The position numbers were made by a program, and so were the translations under genes. The notes beneath the pieces were generated by a model that worked only from the letters and a program-made list of their open reading frames with translations, searched no databases and was not told the origin of the DNA. This document shows positions 42,594 to 58,200 of a stretch of DNA of 64,000 bases, piece after piece. The DNA is from Hydractinia symbiolongicarpus (Eukaryota > Cnidaria > Hydrozoa > Anthoathecata > Hydractiniidae): NCBI RefSeq assembly GCF_029227915.1, contig NC_079875.1, forward strand, positions 27,962,001 through 28,026,000, given 5' to 3'. Positions within the stretch are counted from its first letter, which is position 1; the number at the start of each line of letters is the position of its first letter.

Positions 42594-44347
42594 AACCTCG
42601 TCTCAGGTTCTATATATTTTAGTTGTAAAATTGCTTAAGGAGGCATTGCAAAGAGACATGTATTTGCGATTTTTCGTATTGATACAAGATAATTGTACCT
42701 TAGGGACGACAAGCTCGTCTCAGTTTCTATATATTTTAGCCGTAAAATTGATAAACGAGGCATTCAAAAGAGACAAATGTCTCATATATTTGCGATTCTT
42801 CGTGTTGATACAAGATAATTGTCATTTAGGGTCGACAACCTCGTCTCAGGTTCTATATAATTTAGCCGTAAAATTGATAAACGAGGCATTTCAAAGTGAC
42901 ATGTGTTTGCGATTTTTCGTATTGATACAAGATAACTGTCATTTATGGTCGACAACCTCGTCTCAGGTTCTATACTTTCTAGCCATTTAAAAGAGACAAA
43001 AGTCTGATATATTTGCGACTTTTCGTATTAATACAAGATAATTGTACTTTAGGGTCAACAAGTCTCAGTTTCTATATATTTTAGTCGTAAAATTGATAAA
43101 CGAAGCATTTAAAAGAGACAAATGTCTCATATATTTGCGATTCTTCGTGTTGATACAACATAATTGTCATTTAGGGTCGACAACCTCGTCTCAGGTTCTA
43201 TATAATTTAGCCGTAAAATTGATAAACGAGGCATTTAAAAGAAACAAATGTCTCATATAATTGCGATTCTTCGTGTTGATACAAGATAATTGTCATTTAG
43301 GGTCGACAACCTCGTCTCAGGTTCTATATAATTTAGTCGTAAAATTGCTAAACGAGGCATTTCAAAGTGACATGTATTTGCGATTTTTCGTATTGATACA
43401 AGATAACTGTCATTTAGGGTCGACAACCTCGTGTCAGGTTCTATACTTTCTAGCCATTTAAAAGAGACAAAAGTCTGATATATTTGCGATTTTTCGTATT
43501 GATACAAGATAATTGTCATTTAGGGACGACAATCTCGTCTCAGGTTCCATATATTTTAGTCGTAAAATTGATAAACGAGGCATTTAAAAGAGACAAATGT
43601 CTCATATATTTGCGATTCTTCGTGTTGATACAAGATAATTGTCATTTAGGGTCGACAAACTCGTCTCAGATTCTATGTATTTTAGTTGTAAAATTGCTTA
43701 AGGCGGCATTTCAAAGAGACATGTATTTGCGATCTTTCGTATAGATACAAGATAATCGTTATTTAGGGTCAAAAACCTCGTCTCAGGTTCTATATATTTT
43801 AGCCGTAAAAGTGGTAAAGGAAGCATTTAAAAGAGACAAATGTCTCATATATTTGCGATTCTTCGTGTTGATACAAGATAATTCTCATTTAGGGACGACA
43901 ACCTCGTCTCAGGTTCTATATATTTAAGTCGTAAAATTGCTAAACGAGGAATTTCAAAGTGACATGTATTTGCGATTTTTCGTATTGAGACAAGATAGTT
44001 GTCATTTAGGGTCAACAACCTCGTCTCAGGTTCTATATTTTTTAGCCTTAAAATTGATAAACGAGGCATTTAAAAGAGACAAATGTCTGATATATTTGCG
44101 ACTTTTCGTATTGATACAAGATAATTGTCATTTAGGGACGACAATCTCGTCTCAGGTTCTATATAATTTAGTCGTAAAATTGCTAAACGAGGCATTTCAA
44201 AGTGACATGTATTTGCGATTTTTCGTATTGATACAAGATAACTGTCATTTAGGGTCGACAACCTCGTCTCAGGTTCTATACTTTCTAGCCATTTAAAAGA
44301 GACAAAAGTCTGATATATTTGCGACTTTTCGTATTAATACAAGATAA

Positions 44348-47300
44348 TTGTACTTTAGGGTCAACAAGTCTCAGTTTCTATATATTTTAGTCGTAAAATT
44401 GATAAACGAGTTATTTAAAAGAGACAAATGGCTCATATATTTGCCAATTTTCGTATTGATACAAGATAATTGTCATTTAGGGACGAAAATCTCGTCTCAG
44501 TTTCTATATATATTAGCCGTAAAATTGATAAACGAGGCATTTAAAAGAAACAAATATCTCATATAATTGCGATTCTTCGTGTTGATACAAGATAATTGTC
44601 ATTTAGGGTCGACAACCTCGTCTCAGGTTCTATATAATTTAGTCGTAAAATTGATAAACGAGGCATTTAAAAGAAACAAATGTCTCATATAATTGCGAGT
44701 CTTCGTGTTGATACAAGATAATTATCATTTAGGGTCGACAACCTCGTCTCAGGTTCTATATATTTTAGTTGTAAAATTGATAAACGAGGCATTTAAAAGA
44801 GACATTTATTTGCGAATTTTCGTATTGATGCAAGATAATTGTACTTTAGGGTCAACAAGTCTCAGTTTCTATATATTTTAGTTGTAAAATTGATAAACGA
44901 GGCATTTAAAAGAGACATTTATTTGCGACTTTTCGTATTGATACAAGATAATTGTACTTTAGGGTCAACAAGTCTCAGTTTCTATATATTTTAGCCGTAA
45001 AATTGATAAACGAGGCATTTAAAAGAGACAAATGCCTGATATATTTGCCAATTTTCGTGTTGATACAAGATAATTGTCATTTAGGGTCGACAACCTCGTC
45101 TCAGGTTATATACTTTCTAGCCATTTAAAAGGGACAAAAGTCTGATATATTTGCGATTTTTCGTATTGATACAAGATAATTGTCATTTAGGGACGACAAT
45201 CTCGTCTCAGGTTCCATATATTTTAGTCGTAAAATTGATAAACGAGGCATTTAAAAGAGACAAATGTCTCATATATTTGCGATTCTTCGTGTTGATACAA
45301 GATAATTGTCATTTAGGGTCGACAAACTCGTCTCAGATTCTATGTATTTTAGTTGTAAAATTGCTTAAGGCGGCATTTCAAAGAGACATGTATTTGCGAT
45401 CTTTTGTATAGATACAAGATAATCGTCATTTAGGGTCAAAAACCTCGTCTCAGGTTCTATATATTTTAGCCGTAAAGTGGTAAAGGAAGCATTTAAAAGA
45501 GACAAATGTCTCATATATTTGCGATTCTTCGTGTTGATACAAGATAATTGTCATTTAGGGACGACAACCTCGTCTCAGGTTCTATATATTTAAGTCGTAA
45601 AATTGCTAAACGAGGAATTTCAAAGTGACAAGTATTTGCGATTTTTTGTATTGAGACAAGATAGTTGTCATTTAGGGTCAACAACCTCATCTCAGGTTCT
45701 ATATTTTTTAACCTTAAAATTGATAAACGAGGCATTTAAAAGAGACAAATGTCTGATATATTTGCGACTTTTCGTATTGATACAAGATAATTGTCATTTA
45801 GGGACGACAATCTCGTCTCAGGTTCTATATTTTTTAGCCTTAAAATTGATAAACGAGGCATTTAAAAGAGACAAATGTCTGATATATTTGCGACTTTTCG
45901 TATTGATACAAGATAATTGTCATTTAGGGACGACAATCTCGTCTCAGGTTCTATACTTTCTAGCCATTTAAAAGAGACAAAAGTCTGATATATTTGCGAT
46001 TTTTCGTATTGATACAAGATAATTGTCATTTAGGGACGACAATCTCGTCTCAGGTTCCATATATTTTAGTCGTAAAATTGATAAACGAGGCATTTAAAAG
46101 AGACAAATGTCTCATATATTTGCGATTCTTCGTGTTGATACAAGATAACTGTCATTTAGGGTCGACAACCTCGTCTCAGGTTCTATACTTTCTAGCCATT
46201 TAAAAGAGACAAAAGTCTGATATATTTGCGACTTTTCGTATTAATACAAGATAATTGTACTTTAGGGTCAACAAGTCTCAGTTTCTATATATTTTAGTCG
46301 TAAAATTGATAAACGAGTTATTTAAAAGAGACAAATGGCTCATATATTTGCCAATTTTCGTATTGATACAAGATAATTGTCATTTAGGGACGAAAATCTC
46401 GTCTCAGTTTCTATATATATTAGCCGTAAAATTGATAAACGAGGCATTTAAAAGAAACAAATATCTCATATAATTGCGATTCTTCGTGTTGATACAAGAT
46501 AATTGTCATTTAGGGTCGACAACCTCGTCTCAGGTTCTATATAATTTAGTCGTAAAATTGATAAACGGGGCATTTAAAAGAAACAAATGTCTCATATAAT
46601 TGCGAGTCTTCGTGTTGATACAAGATAATTATCATTTAGGGTCGACAACCTCGTCTCAGGTTCTATATATTTTAGTTGTAAAATTGATAAACGAGGCATT
46701 TAAAAGAGACATTTATTTGCGAATTTTCGTATTGATGCAAGATAATTGTACTTTAGGGTCAACAAGTCTCAGTTTCTATATATTTTAGTTGTAAAATTGA
46801 TAAACGAGGCATTTAAAAGAGACATTTATTTGCGACTTTTCGTATTGATACAAGATAATTGTACTTTAGGGTCAACAAGTCTCAGTTTCTATATATTTTA
46901 GCCGTAAAATTGATAAACGAGGCATTTAAAAGAGACAAATGCCTGATATATTTGCCAATTTTCGTATTGATACAAGATAATTGTCATTTAGGGTCGACAA
47001 CCTCGTCTCAGGTTATATACTTTCTAGCCATTTAAAAGAGACAAAAGTCTGATATATTTGCGATTTTTCGTATTGATACAAGATAATTGTCATTTAGGGA
47101 CGACAATCTCGTCTCAGGTTCCATATATTTTAGTCGTAAAATTGATAAACGAGGCATTTAAAAGAGACAAATGTCTCATATATTTGCGATTCTTCGTGTT
47201 GATACAAGATAATTGTCATTTAGGGTCGACAAACTCGTCTCAGATTCTATGTATTTTAGTTGTAAAATTGCTTAAGGCGGCATTTCAAAGAGACATGTAT

Positions 47301-48161
47301 TTGCGATCTTTTGTATAGATACAAGATAATCGTCATTTAGGGTCAAAAACCTCGTCTCAGGTTCTATATATTTTAGCCGTAAAGTGGTAAAGGAAGCATT
47401 TAAAAGAGACAAATGTCTCATATATTTGCGATTCTTCGTGTTGATACAAGATAATTGTCATTTAGGGACGACAACCTCGTCTCAGGTTCTATATATTTAA
47501 GTCGTAAAATTGCTAAACGAGGAATTTCAAAGTCACATGTATTTGCGATTTTTTGTATTGAGACAAGATAGTTGTCATTTAGGGTCAACAACCTCATCTC
47601 AGGTTCTATATTTTTTAACCTTAAAATTGATAAACGAGGCATTTAAAAGAGACAAATGTCTGATATATTTGCGACTTTTCGTATTGATACAAGATAATTG
47701 TCATTTAGGGACGACAATCTCGTCTCAGGTTCTATATTTTTTAGCCTTAAAATTGATAAACGAGGCATTTAAAAGAGACAAATGTCTGATATATTTGCGA
47801 CTTTTCGTATTGATACAAGATAATTGTCATTTAGGGACGACAATCTCGTCTCAGGTTCTATACTTTCTAGCCATTTAAAAGAGACAAAAGTCTGATATAT
47901 TTGCGATTTTTCGTATTGATACAAGATAATTGTCATTTAGGGACGACAATCTCGTCTCAGGTTCCATATATTTTAGTCGTAAAATTGATAAACGAGGCAT
48001 TTAAAAGAGACAAATGTCTCATATATTTGCGATTCTTCGTGTTGATACAAGATAATTGTCATTTAGGGTCGACAAACTCGTCTCAGATTCTATGTATTTT
48101 AGTTGTAAAATTGCTTAAGGCGGCATTTCAAAGAGACATGTATTTGCGATCTTTCGTATAG
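44348..48161 (+). repeat. Higher-order repeat, 1,907-bp period
   Basis: Landmarks repeat at exactly 1,907 bp: 44348/46255, 44693/46600, 45151/47058 and 45511/47418, with identical or almost identical sequence between. Each block holds about 16 monomers in the same class order. Parts of the block recur again around 49.1-50.3 kb and 53.2-53.7 kb at other spacings. Confidence 0.85.
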
Positions 48162-50287
48162 ATACAAGATAATCGTCATTTAGGGTCAAAAACCTCGTCT
48201 CAGGTTCTATATATTTTAGCCGTAAAAGAGGTAAAGGAAGCATTTAAAAGAGACAAATGTCTCATATAATTGCGATTCTTCGTGTTGATACAAGATAATT
48301 CTCATTTAGGGACGACAACCTCGTCTCAGGTTCTATATATTTAAGTCGTAAAATTGCTAAACGAGGAATTTCAAAGTGACATGTATTTGCGATTTTTCGT
48401 ATTGAGACAAGATAGTTGTCATTTAGGGTCAACAACCTCGTCTCAGGTTCTATATTTTTTAGCCTTAAAATTGATAAACGAGGCATTTAAAAGAGACAAA
48501 TGTCTGATATATTTGCGACTTTTCGTATTGATACAAGATAATTGTCATTTAGGGACGACAATCTCGTCTCAGGTTCTATATAATTTAGTCGTAAAATTGC
48601 TAAACGAGGCATTTCAAAGTGACATGTATTTGCGATTTTTCGTATTGATACAAGATAACTGTCATTTAGGGTCGACAACCTCGTCTCAGGTTCTATACTT
48701 TCTAGCCATTTAAAAGAGACAAAAGTCTGATATATTTGCGACTTTTCGTATTAATACAAGATAATTGTACTTTAGGGTCAACAAGTCTCAGTTTCTATAT
48801 ATTTTAGTCGTAAAATTGATAAACGAGTTATTTAAAAGAGACAAATGGCTCATATATTTGCGATTCTTCGTGTTGATACAAGATAATTGTCATTTAGGGT
48901 CGACAACCTTGTCTCAGGTTCTATATATTTTAGCCGTAAAATTGATAAACGAAGCATTTTAAAGAGACGAGTGTCATGTATTTGCGATTTCTCGTATTGA
49001 TACAAGATTATTGTACCACAGGGTCAACAACGTCTCAGTTTCTATATATTTTAGTTGTAAAATTGATAAACAAGGCATTTAAAAGAGACATTTATTTGCG
49101 ACTTTTCGTATTGATACAAGATAATTGTACTTTAGGGTCAACAAGTCTCAGTTTCTATATATTTTAGCCGTAAAATTGATAAACGAGGCATTTAAAAGAG
49201 ACAAATGCCTGATATATTTGCCAATTTTCGTATTGATACAAGATAATTGTCATTTAGGGACGAAAATCTCGTCTCAGTTTCTATATATATTAGCCGTAAA
49301 ATTGATAAACGAGGCATTTAAAAGAAACAAATATCTCATATAATTGCGATTCTTCGTGTTGATACAAGATAATTGTCATTTAGGGTCGACAACCTCGTCT
49401 CAGGTTCTCTATAATTTAGTCGTAAAATTGATAAACGAGGCATTTAAAAGAAACAAATGTCTCATAGAATTGCGAGTCTTCGTGTTGATACAAGATAATT
49501 ATCATTTAGGGTCGACAACCTCGTCTCAGGTTCTATATATTTTAGTTGTAAAATTGATAAACGAGGCATTTAAAAGAGACATTTATTTGCGAATTTTCGT
49601 ATTGATGCAAGATAATTGTACTTTAGGGTCAACAAGTCTCAGTTTCTATATATTTTAGTTGTAAAATTGATAAACGAGGCATTTAAAAGAGACATTTATT
49701 TGCGACTTTTCGTATTGATACAAGATAATTGTACTTTAGGGTCAACAAGTCTCAGTTTCTATATATTTTAGCCGTAAAATTGATAAACGAGGCATTTAAA
49801 AGAGACAAATGCCTGATATATTTGCCAATTTTCGTATTGATACAAGATAATTGTCATTTAGGGTCGACAACCTCGTCTCAGGTTATATACTTTCTAGCCA
49901 TTTAAAAGAGACAAAAGTCTGATATATTTGCGATTTTTCGTATTGATACAAGATAATTGTCATTTAGGGACGACAATCTCGTCTCAGGTTCCATATATTT
50001 TAGTCGTAAAATTGATAAACGAGGCATTTAAAAGAGACAAATGTCTCATATATTTGCGATTCTTCGTGTTGATACAAGATAATTGTCATTTAGGGTCGAC
50101 AAACTCGTCTCAGATTCTATGTATTTTAGTTGTAAAATTGCTTAAGGCGGCATTTCAAAGAGACATGTATTTGCGATCTTTTGTATAGATACAAGATAAT
50201 CGTCATTTAGGGTCAAAAACCTCGTCTCAGGTTCTATATATTTTAGCCGTAAAGTGGTAAAGGAAGCATTTAAAAGAGACAAATGTC

Positions 50288-52219
50288 TCATATATTTGCG
50301 ATTCTTCGTGTTGATACAAGATAATTGTCATTTAGGGACGACAACCTCGTCTCAGGTTCTATATATTTAAGTCGTAAAATTGCTAAACGAGGAATTTCAA
50401 AGTCACATGTATTTGCGATTTTTTGTATTGAGACAAGATAGTTGTCATTTAGGGTCAACAACCTCATCTCAGGTTCTATATTTTTTAACCTTAAAATTGA
50501 TAAACGAGGCATTTAAAAGAGACAAATGTCTGATATATTTGCGATTCTTCGTGTTCATACAAGATATTTGTCATTTAGGGTCGACAAACTCGTCTCAGAT
50601 TCTATGTATTTTAGTTGTAAAATTGCTTAAGGCGGCATTTCAAAGAGACATGTATTTGCGATCTTTTGTATAGATACAAGATAATCGTCATTTAGGGTCA
50701 AAAACCTCGTCTCAGGTTCTATATATTTTAGCCGTAAAGTGGTAAAGGAAGCATTTAAAAGAGACAAATGTCTCATATATTTGCGATTCTTCGTGTTGAT
50801 ACAAGATAATTGTCATTTAGGGACGACAACCTCGTCTCAGGTTCTATATATTTAAGTCGTAAAATTGCTAAACGAGGAATTTCAAAGTGACATGTATTTG
50901 CGATTTTTTGTATTGAGACAAGATAGTTGTCATTTAAGGTCAACAACCTCATCTCAGGTTCTATATTTTTTAACCTTAAAATTGATAAACGAGGCATTTA
51001 AAAGAGACAAAAGTCTGATATATTTGCGATTTTTCGTATTGATACAAGATAATTGTCATTTAGGGACGACAATCTCGTCTCAGGTTCCATATATTTTAGT
51101 CGTAAAATTGATAAACGAGGCATTTAAAAGAGACAAATGTCTCATATATTTGCGATTCTTCGTGTTGATACAAGATAATTGTCATTTAGGGTCGACAAAC
51201 TCGTCTCAGATTCTATGTATTTTAGTTGTAAAATTGCTTAAGGCGGCATTTAAAAGAGACGTGTATTTGCGATCTTTTGTATAGATACAAGATAATCGTC
51301 ATTTAGGGTCAAAAACCTCGTCTCAGGTTCTATATATTTTAGCCGTAAAGTGGTAAAGGAAGCATTTAAAAGAGACAAATGTCTCATATATTTGCGATTC
51401 TTCGTGTTGATACAAGATAATTGTCATTTAGGGACGACAACCTCGTCTCAGGTTCTATATATTTAAGTCGTAAAATTGCTAAACGAGGAATTTCAAAGTC
51501 ACATGTATTTGCGATTTTTTGTATTGAGACAAGATAGTTGTCATTTAGGGTCAACAACCTCATCTCAGGTTCTATATTTTTTAACCTTAAAATTGATAAA
51601 CGAGGCATTTAAAAGAGACAAATGTCTGATATATTTGCGACTTTTCGTATTGATACAAGATAATTGTCATTTAGGGACGACAATCTCGTGTCAGGTTCCA
51701 TATATTTTAGTCGTAAAATTGATAAACGAGGCACTTAAAAGAGACAAATGTCTCATATATTTGCGATTCTTCGTGTTCATACAAGATATTTGTCATTTAG
51801 GGTCGACAAACTCGTCTCAGATTCTATGTATTTTAGTTGTAAAATTGCTTAAGGCGGCATTTCAAAGAGACATGTATTTGCGATCTTTTGTATAGATACA
51901 AGATAATCGTCATTTAGGGTCAAAAACCTCGTCTCAGGTTCTATATATTTTAGCCGTAAAGTGGTAAAGGAAGCATTTAAAAGAGACAAATGTCTCATAT
52001 ATTAGCGATTCTTCGTGTTGATACAAGATAATTGTCATTTAGGGACGACAACCTCGTCTCAGGTTCTATATATTTAAGTCGTAAAATTGCTAAACGAGGA
52101 ATTTCAAAGTGACATGTATTTGCGATTTTTTGTATTGAGACAAGATAGTTGTCATTTAGGGTCAACAACCTCATCTCAGGTTCTATATTTTTTAACCTTA
52201 AAATTGATAAACGAGGCAT
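50288..52219 (+). repeat. Higher-order repeat, 611-bp period (preceded by a 485-bp variant)
   Basis: The same five-monomer block begins at 50773, 51384 and 51995 (611 bp each). The preceding block, from 50288, is 485 bp, that is one 126-bp monomer shorter. Differences between units are a few bases, e.g. AGTGACATG versus AGTCACATG. Confidence 0.85.
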
Positions 52220-55200
52220 TTAAAAGAGACAAATGTCTGATATATTTGCGACTTTTCGTATTGATACAAGATAATTGTCATTTAGGGACGACAATCTCGT
52301 CTCAGGTTCCATATATTTTAGTCGTAAAATTGATAAACGAGTTATTTAAGAGAGACAAATGGCTCATATATTTGCGATTCTTCGTGTTCATACAAGATAA
52401 TTGTCATTTAGGGACGAAAATCTCGTCTCAGGTTCTATATAATTTAGTCGTAAAATTGCTAAACGAGGCATTTCAAAGTGACATGTATTTGCGATTTTTC
52501 GTATTGATACAAGATAACTGTCATTTAGGGTCGACAACCTCGTCTCAGGTTCTATACTTTCTAGCCATTTAAAAGAGACAAAAGTCTGATATATTTGCGA
52601 CTTTTCGTATTAATACAAGATAATTGTACTTTTGGGTCAACAAGTCTCAGTTTCTATATATTTTAGTCGTAAAATTGATAAACGAGGCATTTAACAGAGA
52701 CAAATGTCTCATATATTTGCGATTCTTCGTGTTGATACAAGATAATTGTCATTTAGGGTCCACAAACTCGTCTCAGATTTTATGTATTTTAGTTGTAAAA
52801 TTGCTTAAGGAGGCATTTCAAAGAGACATGTATTTGCAATCTTTCGTATTGATACAAGATAGTTGTCATTTAGGGTCAACAACCTCGTCTCAGGTTCTAT
52901 ATTTTTAGCCTTAAAATTGATAAACGAGGCATTTATAAGAGACAAATGTCTGATATACTTGCCATTTTTCGTATTGATACAAGATAATTGTCATTTAGGG
53001 ACGACAATCTCGTCTCAGGCTCCAAATATTATAGTTGTAAAATTGATAAACGAGGCATTTTAAAGTGACGAGTGTCATGTATTTGCGATTTTTCGTATTG
53101 ATACAAGATTATTGCACCATAGGGTCAACAACGTCTCAGTTTCTATATATTTTAGTTGTAAAATTGATAAACGAGGCATTTAAAAGAGACATTTATTTGC
53201 GAATTTTCGTATTGATGCAAGATAATTGTACTTTAGGGTCAACAAGTCTCAGTTTCTATATATTTTAGTTGTAAAATTGATAAACGAGGCATTTAAAAGA
53301 GACATTTATTTGCGACTTTTCGTATTGATACAAGATAATTGTACTTTAGGGTCAACAAGTCTCAGTTTCTATATATTTTAGCCGTAAAATTGATAAACGA
53401 GGCATTTAAAAGAGACAAATGCCTGATATATTTGCCAATTTTCGTATTGATACAAGATAATTGTCATTTAGGGTCGACAACCTCGTCTCAGGTTATATAC
53501 TTTCTAGCCATTTAAAAGAGACAAAAGTCTGATATATTTGCGATTTTTCGTATTGATACAAGATAATTGTCATTTAGGGACGACAATCTCGTCTCAGGTT
53601 CCATATATTTTAGTCGTAAAATTGATAAACGAGGCATTTAAAAGAGACAAATGTCTCATATATTTGCGATTCTTCGTGTTGATACAAGATAATTGTCATT
53701 TAGGGACGACAACCTCGTCTCAGGTTCTATATATTTAAGTCGTAAAATTGCTAAACGAGGAATTTCAAAGTGACATGTATTTGCGACTTTTCGTATTGAT
53801 ACAAGATAATTGTCATTTAGGGACGACAATCTCGTCTCAGGTTCCATATATTTTAGTCGTAAAATTGATAAACGAGTTATTTAAGAGAGACAAATGGCTC
53901 ATATATTTGCGATTCTTCGTGTTCATACAAGATAATTGTCATTTAGGGACGAAAATCTCGTCTCAGGTTCTATATATTTAAGTCGTAAAATTGCTAAACG
54001 AGGAATTTCAAAGTGACATGTATTTGCGACTTTTCGTATTGATACAAGATAATTGTCATTTAGGGTCGACAACCTCGTCTCAGGTTCTATATATTTTAGT
54101 TGTAAAATTGATAAACGAGGCATTTAAAAGAGACATTTATTTGCGAATTTTCGTATTGATGCAAGATAATTGTACTTTAGGGTCAACAAGTCTCAGTTTC
54201 TATATATTTTAGTTGTAAAATTGATAAACGAGGCATTTAAAAGAGACATTTATTTGCGACTTTTCGTATTGATACAAGATAATTGTACTTTAGGGTCAAC
54301 AAGTCTCAGTTTCTATATATTTTAGCCGTAAAATTGATAAACGAGGCATTTAAAAGAGACAAATGCCTGATATATTTGCCAATTTTCGTATTGATACAAG
54401 ATAATTGTCATTTAGGGTCGACAACCTCGTCTCAGGTTATATACTTTCTAGCCATTTAAAAGAGACAAAAGTCTGATATATTTGCGATTTTTCGTATTGA
54501 TACAAGATAATTGTCATTTAGGGACGACAATCTCGTCTCAGGTTCCATATATTTCAGTCGTAAAATTGATAAACGAGGCATTTAAAAGAGACAAATGTCT
54601 CATATATTTGCGATTCTTCGTGTTGATACAAGATAATTGTCATTTAGGGACGACTACCTAGTCTTAGGTTCTATATATTTAAGTCGTAAAATTGCTAAAC
54701 GAGGAATTTCAAAGTGACATGTATTTGCGACTTTTCGTATTGATACAAGATAATTGTCATTTAGGGACGAAAATCTCGTCTCAGGTTCTATATAATTTAG
54801 TCGTAAAATTGCTAAACGAGGCATTTCAAAGTGACATGTACTTGCGATTTTTCGTATTGATACAAGATAACTGTCATTTAGGGTCGACAACCTCGTCTCA
54901 GGTTCTATACTTTCTAGCCATTTAAAAGAGACAAATGTCTGATATATTTGCGACTTTTCGTATTGATACAAGATAATTGTACTTTAGGGTCAACAAGTCT
55001 CAGTTTCTATATATTTTAGCCGTAAAATTGATAAACGAGGCATTTAAAAGAGACAAATGCCTGATATATTTGCCAATTTTCGTATTGATACAAGATAATT
55101 GTCATTTAGGGTCCACAAACTCGTCTCAGATTCTATGTATAAGGAGGCATTTTAAAGAGACATGTATTTGCAATCTTTCGTATTGATACAAGATAGTTGT

Positions 55201-58200
55201 CATTTAGGGTCAACAACCTCGTCTCAGGTTCTATATTTTTTAGCCTTAAAAATGATAAACGAGGCATTTATAAGAGACAAATGTCTGATATACTTGCCAT
55301 TTTTCGTATTGATACAAGATAATTGTCATTTAGGGACGACAATCTCGTCTCAGGTTCCAAATATTATAGTTGTAAAATTGATAAACGAGGCATTTTAAAG
55401 TGACGAGTGTCATGTATTTGCGATTTTTCGTATTGATACAAGATTATTGTACCATAGGGACAACAACGTCTCAGTTTCTATATATTTTAGTTGTAAAATT
55501 GATAAACGAGGCATTTAAAAGAGACATTTATTTGCGACTTTTCGTATTGATACAAGATAATTGTACTTTAGGGTCAACAAGTCTCAGTTTCTATATATTT
55601 TAGCCGTAAAATTGATAAACGAGGCATTTAAAAGAGACAATTGCCTGATATATTTGCCAATTTTCGCATTGATACAAGATAATTGTCATTTAGGGACGAA
55701 AATCTCGTCTCAGTTTCTATATATATTAGCCGTAAAATTGATAAACGAGGCATTTAAAAAAAAAACGTCTCATATAATTGCGATTCTTCGTGTTGATACA
55801 AGATAATTGTCATTTAGGGTCGACAACCTCGTCTCAGGTTCTATATAATTTAGTTGTAAAATTGCTTAAGGAGGCATTTCAAAGAGACATGTATTTGCGA
55901 TTTTTCGTATTGATACAAGATAATTGTCATTTAGGCTCAACAACCTCGTCTCAGGTTCTATATATTTTAGCCTTACAATTGATAAACGAGTTATTTAAAA
56001 GAGACAAATGGCCCATATATCTGCGATTCTTCGTGTTGATACAAAATAATTGTCATTTAGGGTCGACAACCTCGTCTCAGGTTCTATATATTTTAACCGT
56101 AAAATTGATAAACGAGGCATTTAAAAGAGACGAGTGTCATGTATTTGCGATTTCTCGTATTGATACAAGATTATTGTACCATAGGGTCAACAACCTCGTC
56201 TCAGGTTCTATATATTTTAGTTGTAAAATTGATAAACAAGGCATTTAGCTAAAAGAGACATTTATTTGCGACTTTTCGTATTGATACAAGATAACTGTCA
56301 TTTAGGGTCGACAACCTCGTCTCTGGTTCTATACTTTCTGGCCATTTAAAAGAGACAAAAGTCTGATATATTTGCGATTTTTCGTATTGATACAAGATAA
56401 TTGTCATTTAGGGTCAACAACCTCGTCTCAGGTTCTATATATTTTAGCTTTAAAATTGATAAACGAGTTACTTAAAAGAGACAAATGGCTCATATATTTG
56501 CGATTCTTCGTGTTGATACAAGATAATTGTCATTTAGGGTCGACAACCTCGGCTCAGGTTCTATATATTTTAGCCGTAAAATTGATAAACGAGGCAATTA
56601 AAAGAGACGAGTGTCATGTATTTGCGATTTCTCGTATTGATACAAGATTATTGTACCATAGGGTCAACAACGTTTCAGTTTCTATATATTTTAGTTGTAA
56701 AATTGATAAACGAGGCATTTAAAAGAGACATTTATTTGCGACTTTTCGTATTGATACAAGATAATTGTACTTTAGGGTGAACAAGTGTCAGTTTCTATAT
56801 ATTTTAGCCGTAAAATTAATAAACGAGGCATTTAAAAGAGACAAATGCCTGATATATTTGCCAATTTTCGTATTGATACAAGATAATTGTCATTTAGGGA
56901 CGACAATCTCGTCTCAGGTTCCATATATTTTAGTCGTAAAATTGATAAACGAGGCATTTAAAAGAGACAAATGTCTCATATATTTGCGATTCTTCGTGTT
57001 GATACAAGATAATTGTCATTTAGGGTCGACAAACTCGTCTCAGATTCTATGTATTTTAGTTGTAAAATTGCTTAAGGCGGCATTTCAAAGAGACATGTAT
57101 TTGCGATCTTTCGTATAGATACAAGATAATCGTCATTTAGGGTCAAAAACCTCGTCTCAGGTTCTATATATTTTAGCCGTAAAATTGATAAACGAGGCAT
57201 TTAAAAGAGACGAGTGTCATGTATTTGCGATTTCTCGTATTGATACAAGATTATTGTACCATAGGGTCAACAACGTCTCAGTTTCTATATATTTTAGTCG
57301 TAAAATTTATAAACGAGGCATTTAAAAGAGACAAATGTCTCATATATTTGCGATTCTTCGTGTTGATACAAGATAATTGTCATTTAGGGTCCACAAACTC
57401 GTCTCAGATTCTATGTATTTTAGTTGTAAAATTGCTTAAGGAGGCATTTCAAAGAGACATGTATTTGCAATCTTTCGTATTGATACAAGATAATTGTACC
57501 TTAGGGACGACAAGCTCGTCTCAGTTTCTATATATTTTAGCCGTAAAATTGATAAACGAGGCATTCAAAAGAGACAAATGTCTCATATATTTGCGATTCT
57601 TCGTGTTGATACAAGATAATTGTCATTTAGGTTCGACAACCTCGTCTCAGGTTCTATATAATTTAGCCGTAAAATTGATAAACGAGGCATTTCAAAGTGA
57701 CATGTATTTGCGATTTTTCGTATTGATACAAGATAACTGTCATTTATGGTGGACAACCTCGTCTCAGGTTCTATACTTTCTAGCCATTTAAAAGAGACAA
57801 AAGTCTGATATATTTGCGACTTTTCGTATTGATACAAGATAATTGTACTTTAGGGTCAACCAGTCTCAGTTTCTATATATTTTAGTCGTAAAATTGATAA
57901 ACGAAGCATTTAAAAGAGACAAATGTCTCATATATTTGCGATTCTTCGTGTTGATACAACATAATTGTCATTTAGGGTCGACAAACTCGTCTCAGATTTT
58001 ATGTATTTTAGTTGTAAAATTGCTTAAGGAGGCATTTCAAAGAGACATGTATTTGCAATCTTTCGTATTGATACAAGATAGTTGTCATTTAGGGTCAACA
58101 ACGTCGTCTCAGGTTCTATATTTTTAGCCTTAAAATTGATAAACGAGGCATTTATAAGAGACAAATGTCTGATATACTTGCCAATTTTCGTATTGATACA

